64,000 nt of DNA from Vagococcus sp. CY52-2. GTDB taxonomy: Bacteria; Bacillota; Bacilli; Lactobacillales; Vagococcaceae. The stretch spans positions 1,116,001-1,180,000 of the forward strand of contig NZ_CP093384.1 of assembly GCF_022655055.1 (NCBI RefSeq), given 5' to 3'. Position 1 is the stretch's first letter. The number at the start of each line of letters is the position of its first letter. The notes beneath the pieces were generated by a model. It saw only the letters and a program-made list of their open reading frames with translations. It had not been told where the DNA came from and did no database searches. This document shows, piece by piece, positions 1 through 7,594 of this stretch. Position numbers and translations under genes: made by a program.

Positions 1-181
1 TACTTGCTAACCCTCTTGCCACTGCATTAGGACGATAATCCAATCTTTCGATTACCTCTAATACTTTTTTTCTAGTTGCAGGCTTTACGTTTGGGTTTCC
101 ATTAACAACACGTGATACAGTCGCCATAGAAACCGCTGCTTCTCTTGCAACATCATAAATTGTAATAGTCTGTTTTTCCAT
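1..181 (-). CDS. ccpA: Catabolite control protein A, N-terminal part (gene runs off the window)
   Basis: Sixty codons of a LacI/GalR-family regulator read from an ATG at 179-181. The N-terminal helix-turn-helix (TIYDVAREA...[12 protein letters not shown]) and the hinge-side stretch [13 protein letters not shown] match CcpA of enterococci closely. CcpA with HPr-Ser46-P binds cre sites and controls carbon catabolite repression. A good RBS (AAAGGAG) lies just upstream of the start. The ligand-binding domain is outside the window. It is relevant to the cre-like sites at 254-267, 10469-10482 and 11589-11602. Confidence 0.93.
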   Translation of the reverse strand, partial: MEKQTITIYDVAREAAVSMATVSRVVNGNPNVKPATRKKVLEVIERLDYRPNAVARGLAS

Positions 182-229
182 ATTATGTTCTCCTTTAATT
201 CATTGTACTGTCAACTGTAAGTCACACAT

Positions 230-267
230 AGATTATCAGAAAAGCATTGATTTTGCAAGCGTTTTAT
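230..267 (-). promoter_or_regulatory. ccpA promoter with overlapping cre-like site
   Basis: On the minus strand a -35 TTGCAA (253-258) and a -10 TAATCT (230-235) are separated by 17 bp. A 12/14 match to the cre consensus TGWAARCGYTWNCW (plus-strand TGCAAGCGTTTTAT, 254-267) overlaps the -35. This suggests autoregulation of ccpA. The positions are read directly; the regulatory role is inferred. Confidence 0.55.
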
Positions 268-418
268 AGATGTTTTCATGAAAATGTGTGAAATTTACAA
301 AAAAACTATAGGAATATAAACCATTATTTAAAGAAATAAATAACCTTTTAATGCAAAATAAATAAAGATAGTTTTTTGCACCAAAAGGTTTACCTATTAT
401 TTTTTAATATGTGTTCTA

Positions 419-1336
419 TTAATCATCTAAGCTACTTAAATAATTATAAACTTCTTGTCCCGCGATACTACCGTCTCCAACAGCTGTCGCAATTTGTCTC
501 AAAACAGTTTCTCTAACATCTCCAATTGCGTAAATACCTGGAATGTTAGTTGCCATATGATTGTCTGTTTCAATCCATCCATTAGCATTTGTAATACCTA
601 AATCTTTAACAAAATCAGTCAACGGATCTAATCCAATATAAATAAATACACCATCCGCTAATAAGTCTTCTACTTCACCTGTTTTAGTATCCTCTAATTT
701 AATTGATTGCACACTCATATCATTTCCGTTTATCTCAATTGGAACTTTATTCCACATAAATTCAATTTTTTCATTTTTAAATGCACGATCTTGTAATATT
801 TTTTGCGCTCTTAATTCATCTCTTCTATGAACAATGGTTACTTTACTTGCAAACTGAGTTAAGTACATGCCTTCTTCAATCGCTGAGTCTCCTCCCCCAA
901 TCACAACTAAATGACGGTCTCTAAAGAATGCCCCATCACAAACTGCGCAATAAGATACACCACGTCCAGCGTACTCTTCTTCACCAGGGATATTGATTTT
1001 ACGATGTTCACTTCCTGAAGCAATAATCACCGTTTTTCCTTCATACTCTTCATCATCACACACTACTTTTTTAATAGCACCATGGTCTTCAATACTAACA
1101 ACATTTCCATAGACATGTTCTGCACCAAAGTTAGTAGAATTTTCATACATTTTAAGTGCTAAATCAGGACCGGAAATAAGATTAAATCCAGGATAATTTT
1201 CTACCTCATCTGTATTCATTAGCTGTCCGCCTGGTGCACCTCGTTCGATTACTAATACAGATAAGCCAGAACGAGAAGCATATAAAGCCGACGTCATTCC
1301 TCCAGGTCCTGCTCCTATAATAATTACATCATACAT
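419..1336 (-). CDS. trxB: Thioredoxin reductase (NADPH, FAD)
   Basis: The 305-residue length is typical. The N-terminal FAD-binding GxGxxG motif (IIGAGPGGM, residues 7-15), the redox pair C130-A-V-C133 followed by DGAFF, the NADPH-binding VIGGGDSA and the C-terminal GIYAIGDVR are all visible. The enzyme transfers electrons from NADPH through FAD and the disulfide to thioredoxin in the cytosol. The start is supported by an AGGGGG ribosome-binding site 9 bp upstream. It is monocistronic here, between ccpA and rodA. I did not see a strong terminator between its stop and the ccpA promoter. Confidence 0.95.
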   Translation of the reverse strand: MYDVIIIGAGPGGMTSALYASRSGLSVLVIERGAPGGQLMNTDEVENYPGFNLISGPDLALKMYENSTNFGAEHVYGNVVSIEDHGAIKKVVCDDEEYEGKTVIIASGSEHRKINIPGEEEYAGRGVSYCAVCDGAFFRDRHLVVIGGGDSAIEEGMYLTQFASKVTIVHRRDELRAQKILQDRAFKNEKIEFMWNKVPIEINGNDMSVQSIKLEDTKTGEVEDLLADGVFIYIGLDPLTDFVKDLGITNANGWIETDNHMATNIPGIYAIGDVRETVLRQIATAVGDGSIAGQEVYNYLSSLDD

Positions 1337-1584
1337 AATTAATACCCCCTATAGTTTTCTACTCATACTTTAACCTTTTCTATTTTTATTGTCTATTGAT
1401 TCGTCTTAACACTTAACATAACAACACTAAACTTTCTAAATTTAAACATAAGTAGGAAAAAAGATTAAAAATTCATTTAATTTCATTATTACTATATACT
1501 ATTATCAATAAAAGTGGTAGCTTATTACAAGTATGGACTTAAAATTTTTAATTAATATAACTAAATAAAGGATAAGATGACGGC

Positions 1585-2736
1585 ATGAAACGACAAGAAT
1601 ATCAACAACAAAACAATTTTAACTACGCGTTATTATTGCCAATATTTTTAATGCTTATTTTAAGTATTTGGCTACAGTATTGGGTAGCGTATTATGACCA
1701 AAATAATCCCACTAAACAAGCATTAAAACAACTGGTGTTTGTTGGACTAGGAACCGTTTTAATGTTTGGGGTAAAATACATCAAACGTGATATCATTTGG
1801 AAAGCTGTCCCATGGTTTTATGTGTTCTCACTACTTCTTATGGGTTCCTTGTATTTCTTTTACGACCCTCACATGTATGATTTAACCAACACAAAACGTT
1901 GGCTAGACATTTTTGGCTTTCAATTCCAACCATCAGAAATCGCTAAAACAGCTTACATTCTCTTTATATCTAAAGAACTCGTAAAATACAATAAGAGAGT
2001 CCCTGAAAAGGATATTCGTACTGATTTGGATATGGTAAAAAAATTAGCCTTGTATTCTCTTCCATTATTCTTTTTAATGTTTGTGCAAAAGGATTTTGGA
2101 ACAAGTTTAGTTTTCATTTGCGTTCTTGGCGCACTTATTGTGGCATCGGGTATTAACTGGCGAATTGTGGCTGTTCTGGGTGGTATTGCTGCTGTTTTAG
2201 GAGGAACACTCATTTTCTTGGTGTTTACTGATTTTGGTCAATCAATACTTTCCTCGCTACATTTTAAAGAATACCAATTAAACCGTATTAGAGCTTGGGT
2301 CAATCCTTTTGAGTATGCAACGTCTATTGCTTACCAGCAAGTACAAGGCCTCTTAGCTATTGGTTCTGGTGGATTATTTGGAACTGGAACAACCGGGGTA
2401 CAAGTTTATGTGCCAGTTAGAGAGTCTGACATGATTTTCACTTTCGTGGGTGAAGCATATGGTTTTGCTGGCGCAACGGCTGTTATTTTACTTTATTTTT
2501 ATCTGTTCTTCCAAATTTTCTATACTGGCATTAAAAGTAATTCTACCTTTAATATTTATATTTGTGTAGGAATTGTCTTTATGTTGGTTTTCCAAACATT
2601 CGAAAACATCGGAGCCTCAATAGGTTTGTTACCATTAACAGGTATTCCTCTTCCCTTCTTAAGTCAAGGAGGAACAGCCTTGGTCTCAACAATGTTAGCT
2701 CTTGGTTTAATTTTTGGAATGGATTCTAAAGCATAA
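1585..2736 (+). CDS. rodA: Rod-shape peptidoglycan polymerase RodA/FtsW family (SEDS)
   Basis: A 383-residue integral membrane protein with about ten hydrophobic segments. Family signatures are visible: KRWLDIFGFQFQPSE (substrate-site loop), AWVNPF, the long extracellular loop ending VPVRESDMIFTFVGEAYG, and the C-terminal GIPLPFLSQGG. SEDS proteins polymerise glycan strands from lipid II together with a class B PBP. RodA is favoured over FtsW because of length and the absence of a division-gene neighbourhood. RBS AAAGGATAAG precedes the ATG. A hairpin terminator follows immediately. Confidence 0.88.
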   Translation: MKRQEYQQQNNFNYALLLPIFLMLILSIWLQYWVAYYDQNNPTKQALKQLVFVGLGTVLMFGVKYIKRDIIWKAVPWFYVFSLLLMGSLYFFYDPHMYDLTNTKRWLDIFGFQFQPSEIAKTAYILFISKELVKYNKRVPEKDIRTDLDMVKKLALYSLPLFFLMFVQKDFGTSLVFICVLGALIVASGINWRIVAVLGGIAAVLGGTLIFLVFTDFGQSILSSLHFKEYQLNRIRAWVNPFEYATSIAYQQVQGLLAIGSGGLFGTGTTGVQVYVPVRESDMIFTFVGEAYGFAGATAVILLYFYLFFQIFYTGIKSNSTFNIYICVGIVFMLVFQTFENIGASIGLLPLTGIPLPFLSQGGTALVSTMLALGLIFGMDSKA

Positions 2737-2779
2737 AAAAACAATCAAATGCCGTCATGTGCATTTGATTGTTTTTTTA
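2735..2779. terminator. Bidirectional intrinsic terminator between convergent rodA and the 2777-3139 gene
   Basis: A perfect 12-bp stem (acaatcaaatgc 2741-2752 with 2761-2772) has an 8-nt loop and is flanked by an A-run on the left and a T-run on the right, so it can serve both strands. Confidence 0.85.
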
Positions 2780-3139
2780 TAAATAAATGTCTTTTTCAGC
2801 CAAATTATCTAAACATTCTTTTAAGTAGTCATCATGGTGCTCCGGATAAATTGGGGTTTCTATTGGAACTTCTGGTAACTTTGTATAAGCATCAATTGCT
2901 TTCCCTCTATACAAAGGATGTTTCCAAAGTGTATCAGGTTTATAACCTCTGTTTTCCATCTCGTTCATAATCAACCAATGGTATTGCACTAATTTATACG
3001 GGCTATGATCAAACACATAATTAACAGTTGAATGTGGTTTTCCCCACCCTTTACCTCTTAGCGCACAACACTCTCTATGCTGACCTAGTAGTTGTTGCCT
3101 TGGTAACTTAGGTATTAATACTTCATGCCATAATCTCAT
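2777..3139 (-). CDS. Pyrimidine-dimer DNA glycosylase-like protein (TIGR02328/PF03013 type)
   Basis: A 120-residue protein beginning MRLWHEVLIPKLPRQQLLGQHRECCALRG-like, which I recognise as the TIGR02328 family related to T4 endonuclease V. Conserved features seen are the near-N-terminal RLWHE, LPRQQLLGQHRE, the CCALRGKGWGK segment and HSPYKLVQYHWL. The family is predicted to cleave UV-induced pyrimidine dimers, but catalytic activity in these short proteins is inferred from homology only. It stands alone, convergent to rodA and sharing its terminator. RBS GGAGAG lies before the start. Confidence 0.72.
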   Translation of the reverse strand: MRLWHEVLIPKLPRQQLLGQHRECCALRGKGWGKPHSTVNYVFDHSPYKLVQYHWLIMNEMENRGYKPDTLWKHPLYRGKAIDAYTKLPEVPIETPIYPEHHDDYLKECLDNLAEKDIYL

Positions 3140-3216
3140 ATTTACTCTCCTATCAGATTATTTTACTGTTGGTATCCTACCATAAAATAACTAAATTTCA
3201 AAAAAATTAGTCTAAT

Positions 3217-4278
3217 TTACTTATTTCTTTTCTTTGCAAACAAAAAGTAACTAACAATCCCTAATACTAGAAGGACATTTAAACTAACTGCTAAAACTAA
3301 CCATTTATTTAATCCAACCGTTTTATCTGTTACTAAATCATCTAATTCATTTAGTTCCTTAGCTTGTTTTTGATCAATGTTTATTGTATCTGTTAATACC
3401 CACTCTAATCGTTCCTGATCTTCTTTATTTAATTCTCCTGTCATCCCACTAACCACTGCTTTATAAAAATACTCTCCATCTTCTAATTTCTTACCATTTA
3501 AAAAAGTCGGAAACTCAAAAATTGAATTAGGTGCAATCTGCATTTGCTCTTTTTTGTATTCATAATAAGGCTCGTTACTTCCTTTTTTTGTTAACGTACT
3601 CTTAATCGTTACTTGATTTAAATAAGCTGAAGATAAGTTTCTAATAGGTGCCGATACGCTTGTTTTAGTATTCAGTTCCATCGCTTTAACTTTCCCTAAC
3701 TTTAACTCAGGTTGTGTCTCAATACTGGCTGACTGTTGCATCAACAACGCTAGTACATAAGAAAACTTATTATTAACCGTTGTTTGACTAGATAATTGAT
3801 TCGATTTAACATTCCCCTCTTCTTCAAAAGAGATACCACTAGCTATAACTCCTGGAATATCTTTATTTGGCATGCTCACTTTAACTGACACTATTTTTTC
3901 TTCTTTAGGGGATAAAGTAATTATTTTATCTACTGTTATTTGCTTTGATAAATTTATCGGTAACGTCTCGTCAACTTTATTTTTTGTTGGACTATAATCA
4001 ATCACACCATTGATATTCGTCGTTGCACTCGCAACAGATGTTTTTAAGACCATTTCTTTTTCTGTATGATTTTTCAATTCAACGCTTAATTGTTGCTTAT
4101 TTCCTGCTTTTAATTGAATATGAAAATACCCACTTTCTTTATCAATCTGATTAGATGGTAATACTGGTGCTACTGAAAATCCAACTTGATTGGCGTATGT
4201 TACAATTGAAAACGACATATTTATCAAAACAAATAATACCATTACATAACCAATTTTTCGTACATTTTTCATCTTCAT
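3217..4278 (-). CDS. WxL-interacting cell-surface protein (DUF916 + DUF3324)
   Basis: 353 residues: a signal peptide (cleavage about residue 29, VTYA|N), a DUF916-type beta-sandwich (about 33-155, with VAPVLPSNQ and LSPKEEKIVSVKVSMP), a DUF3324-type domain (about 160-310), and a C-terminal membrane anchor (about 326-348) ending in KKRNK. Members bind peptidoglycan and partner WxL proteins at the cell wall. It follows the WxL gene at 4348-6675 on the same strand with a hairpin in the 69-bp gap, so it is probably co-expressed at a lower level. The start is preceded by AAGGAG. Confidence 0.85.
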   Translation of the reverse strand: MKMKNVRKIGYVMVLFVLINMSFSIVTYANQVGFSVAPVLPSNQIDKESGYFHIQLKAGNKQQLSVELKNHTEKEMVLKTSVASATTNINGVIDYSPTKNKVDETLPINLSKQITVDKIITLSPKEEKIVSVKVSMPNKDIPGVIASGISFEEEGNVKSNQLSSQTTVNNKFSYVLALLMQQSASIETQPELKLGKVKAMELNTKTSVSAPIRNLSSAYLNQVTIKSTLTKKGSNEPYYEYKKEQMQIAPNSIFEFPTFLNGKKLEDGEYFYKAVVSGMTGELNKEDQERLEWVLTDTINIDQKQAKELNELDDLVTDKTVGLNKWLVLAVSLNVLLVLGIVSYFLFAKKRNK

Positions 4279-4295
4279 TCTCCTTAATTAATAAA

Positions 4296-4334
4296 CATAA
4301 AAATCGACAGACTAGTGTTTTTCTAGTCTATCGA
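4296..4334 (-). terminator. Hairpin between the WxL gene and its DUF916 partner
   Basis: Stem 4304-4315 / 4323-4334 (11 of 12 pairs, G-U possible) is followed on the minus strand by TTTTTATG. It lies after the WxL stop and just before the RBS of the next gene, so it may attenuate rather than fully stop transcription. Confidence 0.6.
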
Positions 4335-4347
4335 CTAACATTTGACC

Positions 4348-6675
4348 TTATGGTGTTGGAACCATTGATAATTTATAAGTAATATTTGATTGATAAACTG
4401 TTTCTTTTGGATTTGCCGTACTTGGAACAGTTAAAATAACAGATGATTGACTAGCATCATTTGCGTTTAATTGACCTATATTATTGTCTTTACTTTGACC
4501 ATAAGACAATACCCACGTCCCCATTCCTTGACCTTTATTTGCTTTTAAAATAATTTGACTTTGTCCTGGAATTAATTCCATTCCTCCAGATAAAGTAGCA
4601 TCAGTCGCTTTTAATGGATGCGCTAAATGTTGTGGCATTGTTTTCACATCATAACCATCTTGTAACATATTAGGTGAATTCAATTGACCATTCCCTAATG
4701 TTAATTTCGCTCCAGTCAATTCATCATTGGTTGATGATTTAAACTGATTATCTTGTACAATCTGTAATACCCATCCTGATTGTGTTCCGCGTTTATCTGT
4801 TACCTGAACATAATTACCACGTAAAGCATCCGTTTCTTTAAATCGTTGAGCAAATGCTCCATAGTTTTTCAACGTTGGCTCAATCGTTGGTTGTCCAAAA
4901 GAAAAACTTGACGCATAATCAACCGATAATAATCCACCAGTACCTGGTTTAGTTTCAGTCCCATCAGGATTAAGTGGTGTTTGTGGTTCATTTGGGTTTT
5001 CAGGGTCTACTGGTTTTACTGCATCATCTGATTTTTTAAACTGAATTTGCCCAATGACACTATAGTCTAATGTTTTATTCTCCTCTTCTGGTTGAGGTAT
5101 CGGTGTTTCTGTTGCGCCATTTGAAATAGTGATGCCTTGTGTTAACACATTATTTTTGCCAAGTTTCACTCGGAAATTATACTCTCCTTCAAACTCAACT
5201 AAATACTCAACTTCTATACTTGCTGCACCTTTATCATCAGCAGATACAGAGAATTTTTCAGAATATCCTATTTTTTCGCTTAGTGCTTTATCAGCAACTT
5301 TTGTTTTCGCCACTTGATTTCCAAGTTCAAATCCATTTTGAGCAGTTGGGGTGTAGACGCCAAATTGATAATCAGATACGACTGAATTTGGTTTTAACCC
5401 TTCCATCTTAATAGTTGCTTTATTTATTTTATTTGCTACTGGCTTATCAGTAAAAACAACTGAAGTTGATGGTTGTGCTTGTGCTTTTTCAGCTGAACCA
5501 AAACTACCTGGTGCAAATGTTTTAGAATCAAACCATTTATAGTTAGCTTGTGGCGCTGCCCACGGCTCATCTTGAGGTTCAGTTGTCTTTTCTGGTACTT
5601 CATAATCATGAATTTTTGTAATACTTGATAGCACAGTACCACTTTCTGTAAATGTTTTATAGGTTTCTTTTTCTGATAACCAGTCAACTAATTGCATCAA
5701 AATCTTTTCATCATCAGCTTCTTTAAATCCATCATATGTTTTTTTAGATTTTCCATTTTCTTCTCTTAAATATTTTGGTGATGCATCTTCAACTAAAGAT
5801 GTGTCACCTAAAAAGGCTGCTTTACCATGATCACGTTTACTAATGGCAACATAAGGTCCTTCTTCAATCCCACCACCATTATAAACTCCTTCATCAACAG
5901 CGTGACCCCATTTATTGGCACTTGTTAATCCTTTAGGTGGATAAATCAAACCCTTAGCACGAGTATTATCAGTGATTGCTAAAGTACTTCCAGCATGAAG
6001 CCCTATTTTTTTTACGCCTTCTGTAATACCAAATGCATCCTCAATAATCCATTCTTGTGTTTTATTATTAATATTATCAAGTGCATTGTATCTAAAACGA
6101 ATACCAAATGTGTCACTTAGCCAATCACTACTTTTAACATCTTTCATAGCATCTGAGTTTTTTTCTTCAGTTGTCATGTCTTTTGTCATATCTTGATAAG
6201 CACCACGTCGATACCCATTAAACGCTTCGCTTGAATCAATACGGTTTTTATTGCGATCAGCGTTATAATGATCAGCTATATAAAAGACAGCTCCACCTTG
6301 GCTAACATAATCAGCTATAGCTTGTTGTTCACCAATTTTGTAAGGAATATTTGCTTCGGGTAAAACAAATACATCATACTCTTCTAAATCTGAGAGCGTA
6401 ATGGGGGGTGTTTTCCTTAATTCTTTCACAAAATACCCTTTTTCCGATAAAGCGTTTGCAAAATCTGAAAATGCTCCATCTATAACCCAGTCAGCAGCTC
6501 CTGCTGTTTGGCCATGTGTGTTATCAAATAATACTTTTTTATTATTATTCGTCACACTTGAAGCGTTAATTTCTGGCGCTTTATCCAGTGCTGTTTCAGC
6601 TCCAACTGAAACAGAAAATAGCATTGTGCTCGCCAACACTACCAACAAACGCGAGGTGAACCTAGACTTTCTCAT
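4348..6675 (-). CDS. WxL-domain surface protein with N-terminal amidotransferase-like (GIFT/DUF4350-like) domain
   Basis: 775 residues with a signal peptide (about 1-26, SVGA|ET). Residues about 46-350 form an alpha/beta domain starting KVLFDNTHGQTAGAADWVID; similar stretches occur in Bacillus secreted proteins and have a class-I-amidotransferase/GIFT-like look, with no obvious catalytic triad, so the activity is unknown. A linker follows (about 350-535). The C-terminal WxL region (about 535-775) carries a Pro-rich PENPNEPQTP spacer, the first motif GWVLQIV (W635) and an extra TWVLSYG (W721). The terminal motif reads YQSNITYKLSMVP, with Tyr where the family usually has Trp. WxL domains bind peptidoglycan non-covalently. 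Its partner DUF916 protein lies downstream. Confidence 0.82.
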   Translation of the reverse strand: MRKSRFTSRLLVVLASTMLFSVSVGAETALDKAPEINASSVTNNNKKVLFDNTHGQTAGAADWVIDGAFSDFANALSEKGYFVKELRKTPPITLSDLEEYDVFVLPEANIPYKIGEQQAIADYVSQGGAVFYIADHYNADRNKNRIDSSEAFNGYRRGAYQDMTKDMTTEEKNSDAMKDVKSSDWLSDTFGIRFRYNALDNINNKTQEWIIEDAFGITEGVKKIGLHAGSTLAITDNTRAKGLIYPPKGLTSANKWGHAVDEGVYNGGGIEEGPYVAISKRDHGKAAFLGDTSLVEDASPKYLREENGKSKKTYDGFKEADDEKILMQLVDWLSEKETYKTFTESGTVLSSITKIHDYEVPEKTTEPQDEPWAAPQANYKWFDSKTFAPGSFGSAEKAQAQPSTSVVFTDKPVANKINKATIKMEGLKPNSVVSDYQFGVYTPTAQNGFELGNQVAKTKVADKALSEKIGYSEKFSVSADDKGAASIEVEYLVEFEGEYNFRVKLGKNNVLTQGITISNGATETPIPQPEEENKTLDYSVIGQIQFKKSDDAVKPVDPENPNEPQTPLNPDGTETKPGTGGLLSVDYASSFSFGQPTIEPTLKNYGAFAQRFKETDALRGNYVQVTDKRGTQSGWVLQIVQDNQFKSSTNDELTGAKLTLGNGQLNSPNMLQDGYDVKTMPQHLAHPLKATDATLSGGMELIPGQSQIILKANKGQGMGTWVLSYGQSKDNNIGQLNANDASQSSVILTVPSTANPKETVYQSNITYKLSMVPTP

Positions 6676-6989
6676 TTTTTTCTCTCCTTTTCTTCATCAG
6701 TTATTTTACTGATTAATTAAAGTATAGATTTGAATTGTAAAGTTTATGTAAAAAAAACGTAAACTTTAACAAATAACTCATTTATACCTTAAAAGGTTCG
6801 GTTATAAAACGAACATTCTGAATTGATAGCGCTATATACATAATAGTTATTCTATTATTAAAGTATATGTTACTTATATCAGTAAAAAACCTTTAAAAAT
6901 AACTAATGCTTTTTTATTTAACGTGCTATAAAAATAATATTCATTGTTTTTTATTTTTATGATATACTTTAAAGAAATGTTAGGACGTG
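6676..6989. other. Divergent intergenic region with inverted repeats
   Basis: This AT-rich 0.3-kb stretch separates the WxL gene (minus) from the acetyltransferase (plus). It contains an imperfect 11-bp inverted repeat (6739-6749 / 6757-6767, arms AAAGTTTATGT and ACGTAAACTTT) about 65 bp upstream of the WxL start, and a smaller one, GTTCG...CGAAC, around 6798-6816. Either could be an operator. I see no gene here. Confidence 0.4.
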
Positions 6990-7556
6990 ATGTGTTTGCT
7001 ATATTTTAAATTACCTGTCAATTCGACGATTGCTTTAGTTAAACCTGAATGCCATATGGCTGAAGAATTTTTTCTTCTTGTTAGAAAAAATAAAGAACAT
7101 TTAGAAACATTTCTCGATTTTGTTGCTTTCACTAATGTCGTAAAAGATAGTGAACATTTCATCGCTCGCTCAATTAAGCAAGAAGCTGAACAAAAAGAGG
7201 TTGTTTTATTTATTTTGGATAATACAAAAATTATTGGATGTATTGACCTCCACAATATCAATACAACTCATAAAAAGGCTGAAATTGGCTACTGGCTGGA
7301 TTATGATTACAATGGGAAAAATATCATGACAGAATGTGTCAAATGTCTAACTGACATTGCTTTTAATAACTTAAAATTAAATAAATTGGTTATAGTTGCT
7401 GAAGATACTAACATAGCAAGTAACCAAGTAGCTAAAAAATCAGGTTTTCATTTTGATGGAGTGGATAGAGAAGATATTTATAGGCAACATCATTTCGTCA
7501 ATTTAAACCGATATAGTTTACTAAAATCTGAATATCAAAAAGCAAAAAAAGATTAA
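6990..7556 (+). CDS. GNAT-family N-acetyltransferase, RimJ/RimL type
   Basis: About 188 residues. It shows the RimJ/RimL layout: a basic N-terminal strand, IIGCIDLHNIN, EIGYWLDYDYNGKNIMTECVK (acetyl-CoA pyrophosphate loop region), KLVIVAEDTNIASNQVAKKSGF and a C-terminal YSLLKSE. Members acetylate ribosomal-protein N termini or small molecules; the substrate here cannot be told. The start is uncertain: GTG at 6987 and ATG at 6990 are adjacent, and the AGGA at 6982-6985 is rather close. Monocistronic with its own terminator. Confidence 0.8.
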   Translation: MCLLYFKLPVNSTIALVKPECHMAEEFFLLVRKNKEHLETFLDFVAFTNVVKDSEHFIARSIKQEAEQKEVVLFILDNTKIIGCIDLHNINTTHKKAEIGYWLDYDYNGKNIMTECVKCLTDIAFNNLKLNKLVIVAEDTNIASNQVAKKSGFHFDGVDREDIYRQHHFVNLNRYSLLKSEYQKAKKD

Positions 7557-7585
7557 CCCTTTCATTAAAGGTTAATCTTTTTTTG
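7541..7585. terminator. Bidirectional terminator between acetyltransferase and GH85 genes
   Basis: An 11-bp stem AAAGATTAACC (7548-7558) / GGTTAATCTTT (7570-7580) is flanked by an A-run and a T-run, and lies between convergent genes. Confidence 0.85.
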
Positions 7586-7594
7586 TGTTTACTC

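Noticed and set aside
5129-5411. Plus-strand ORFs antisense to the WxL gene
   Set aside because: Shadow frames of a well-supported minus-strand gene, no RBS.
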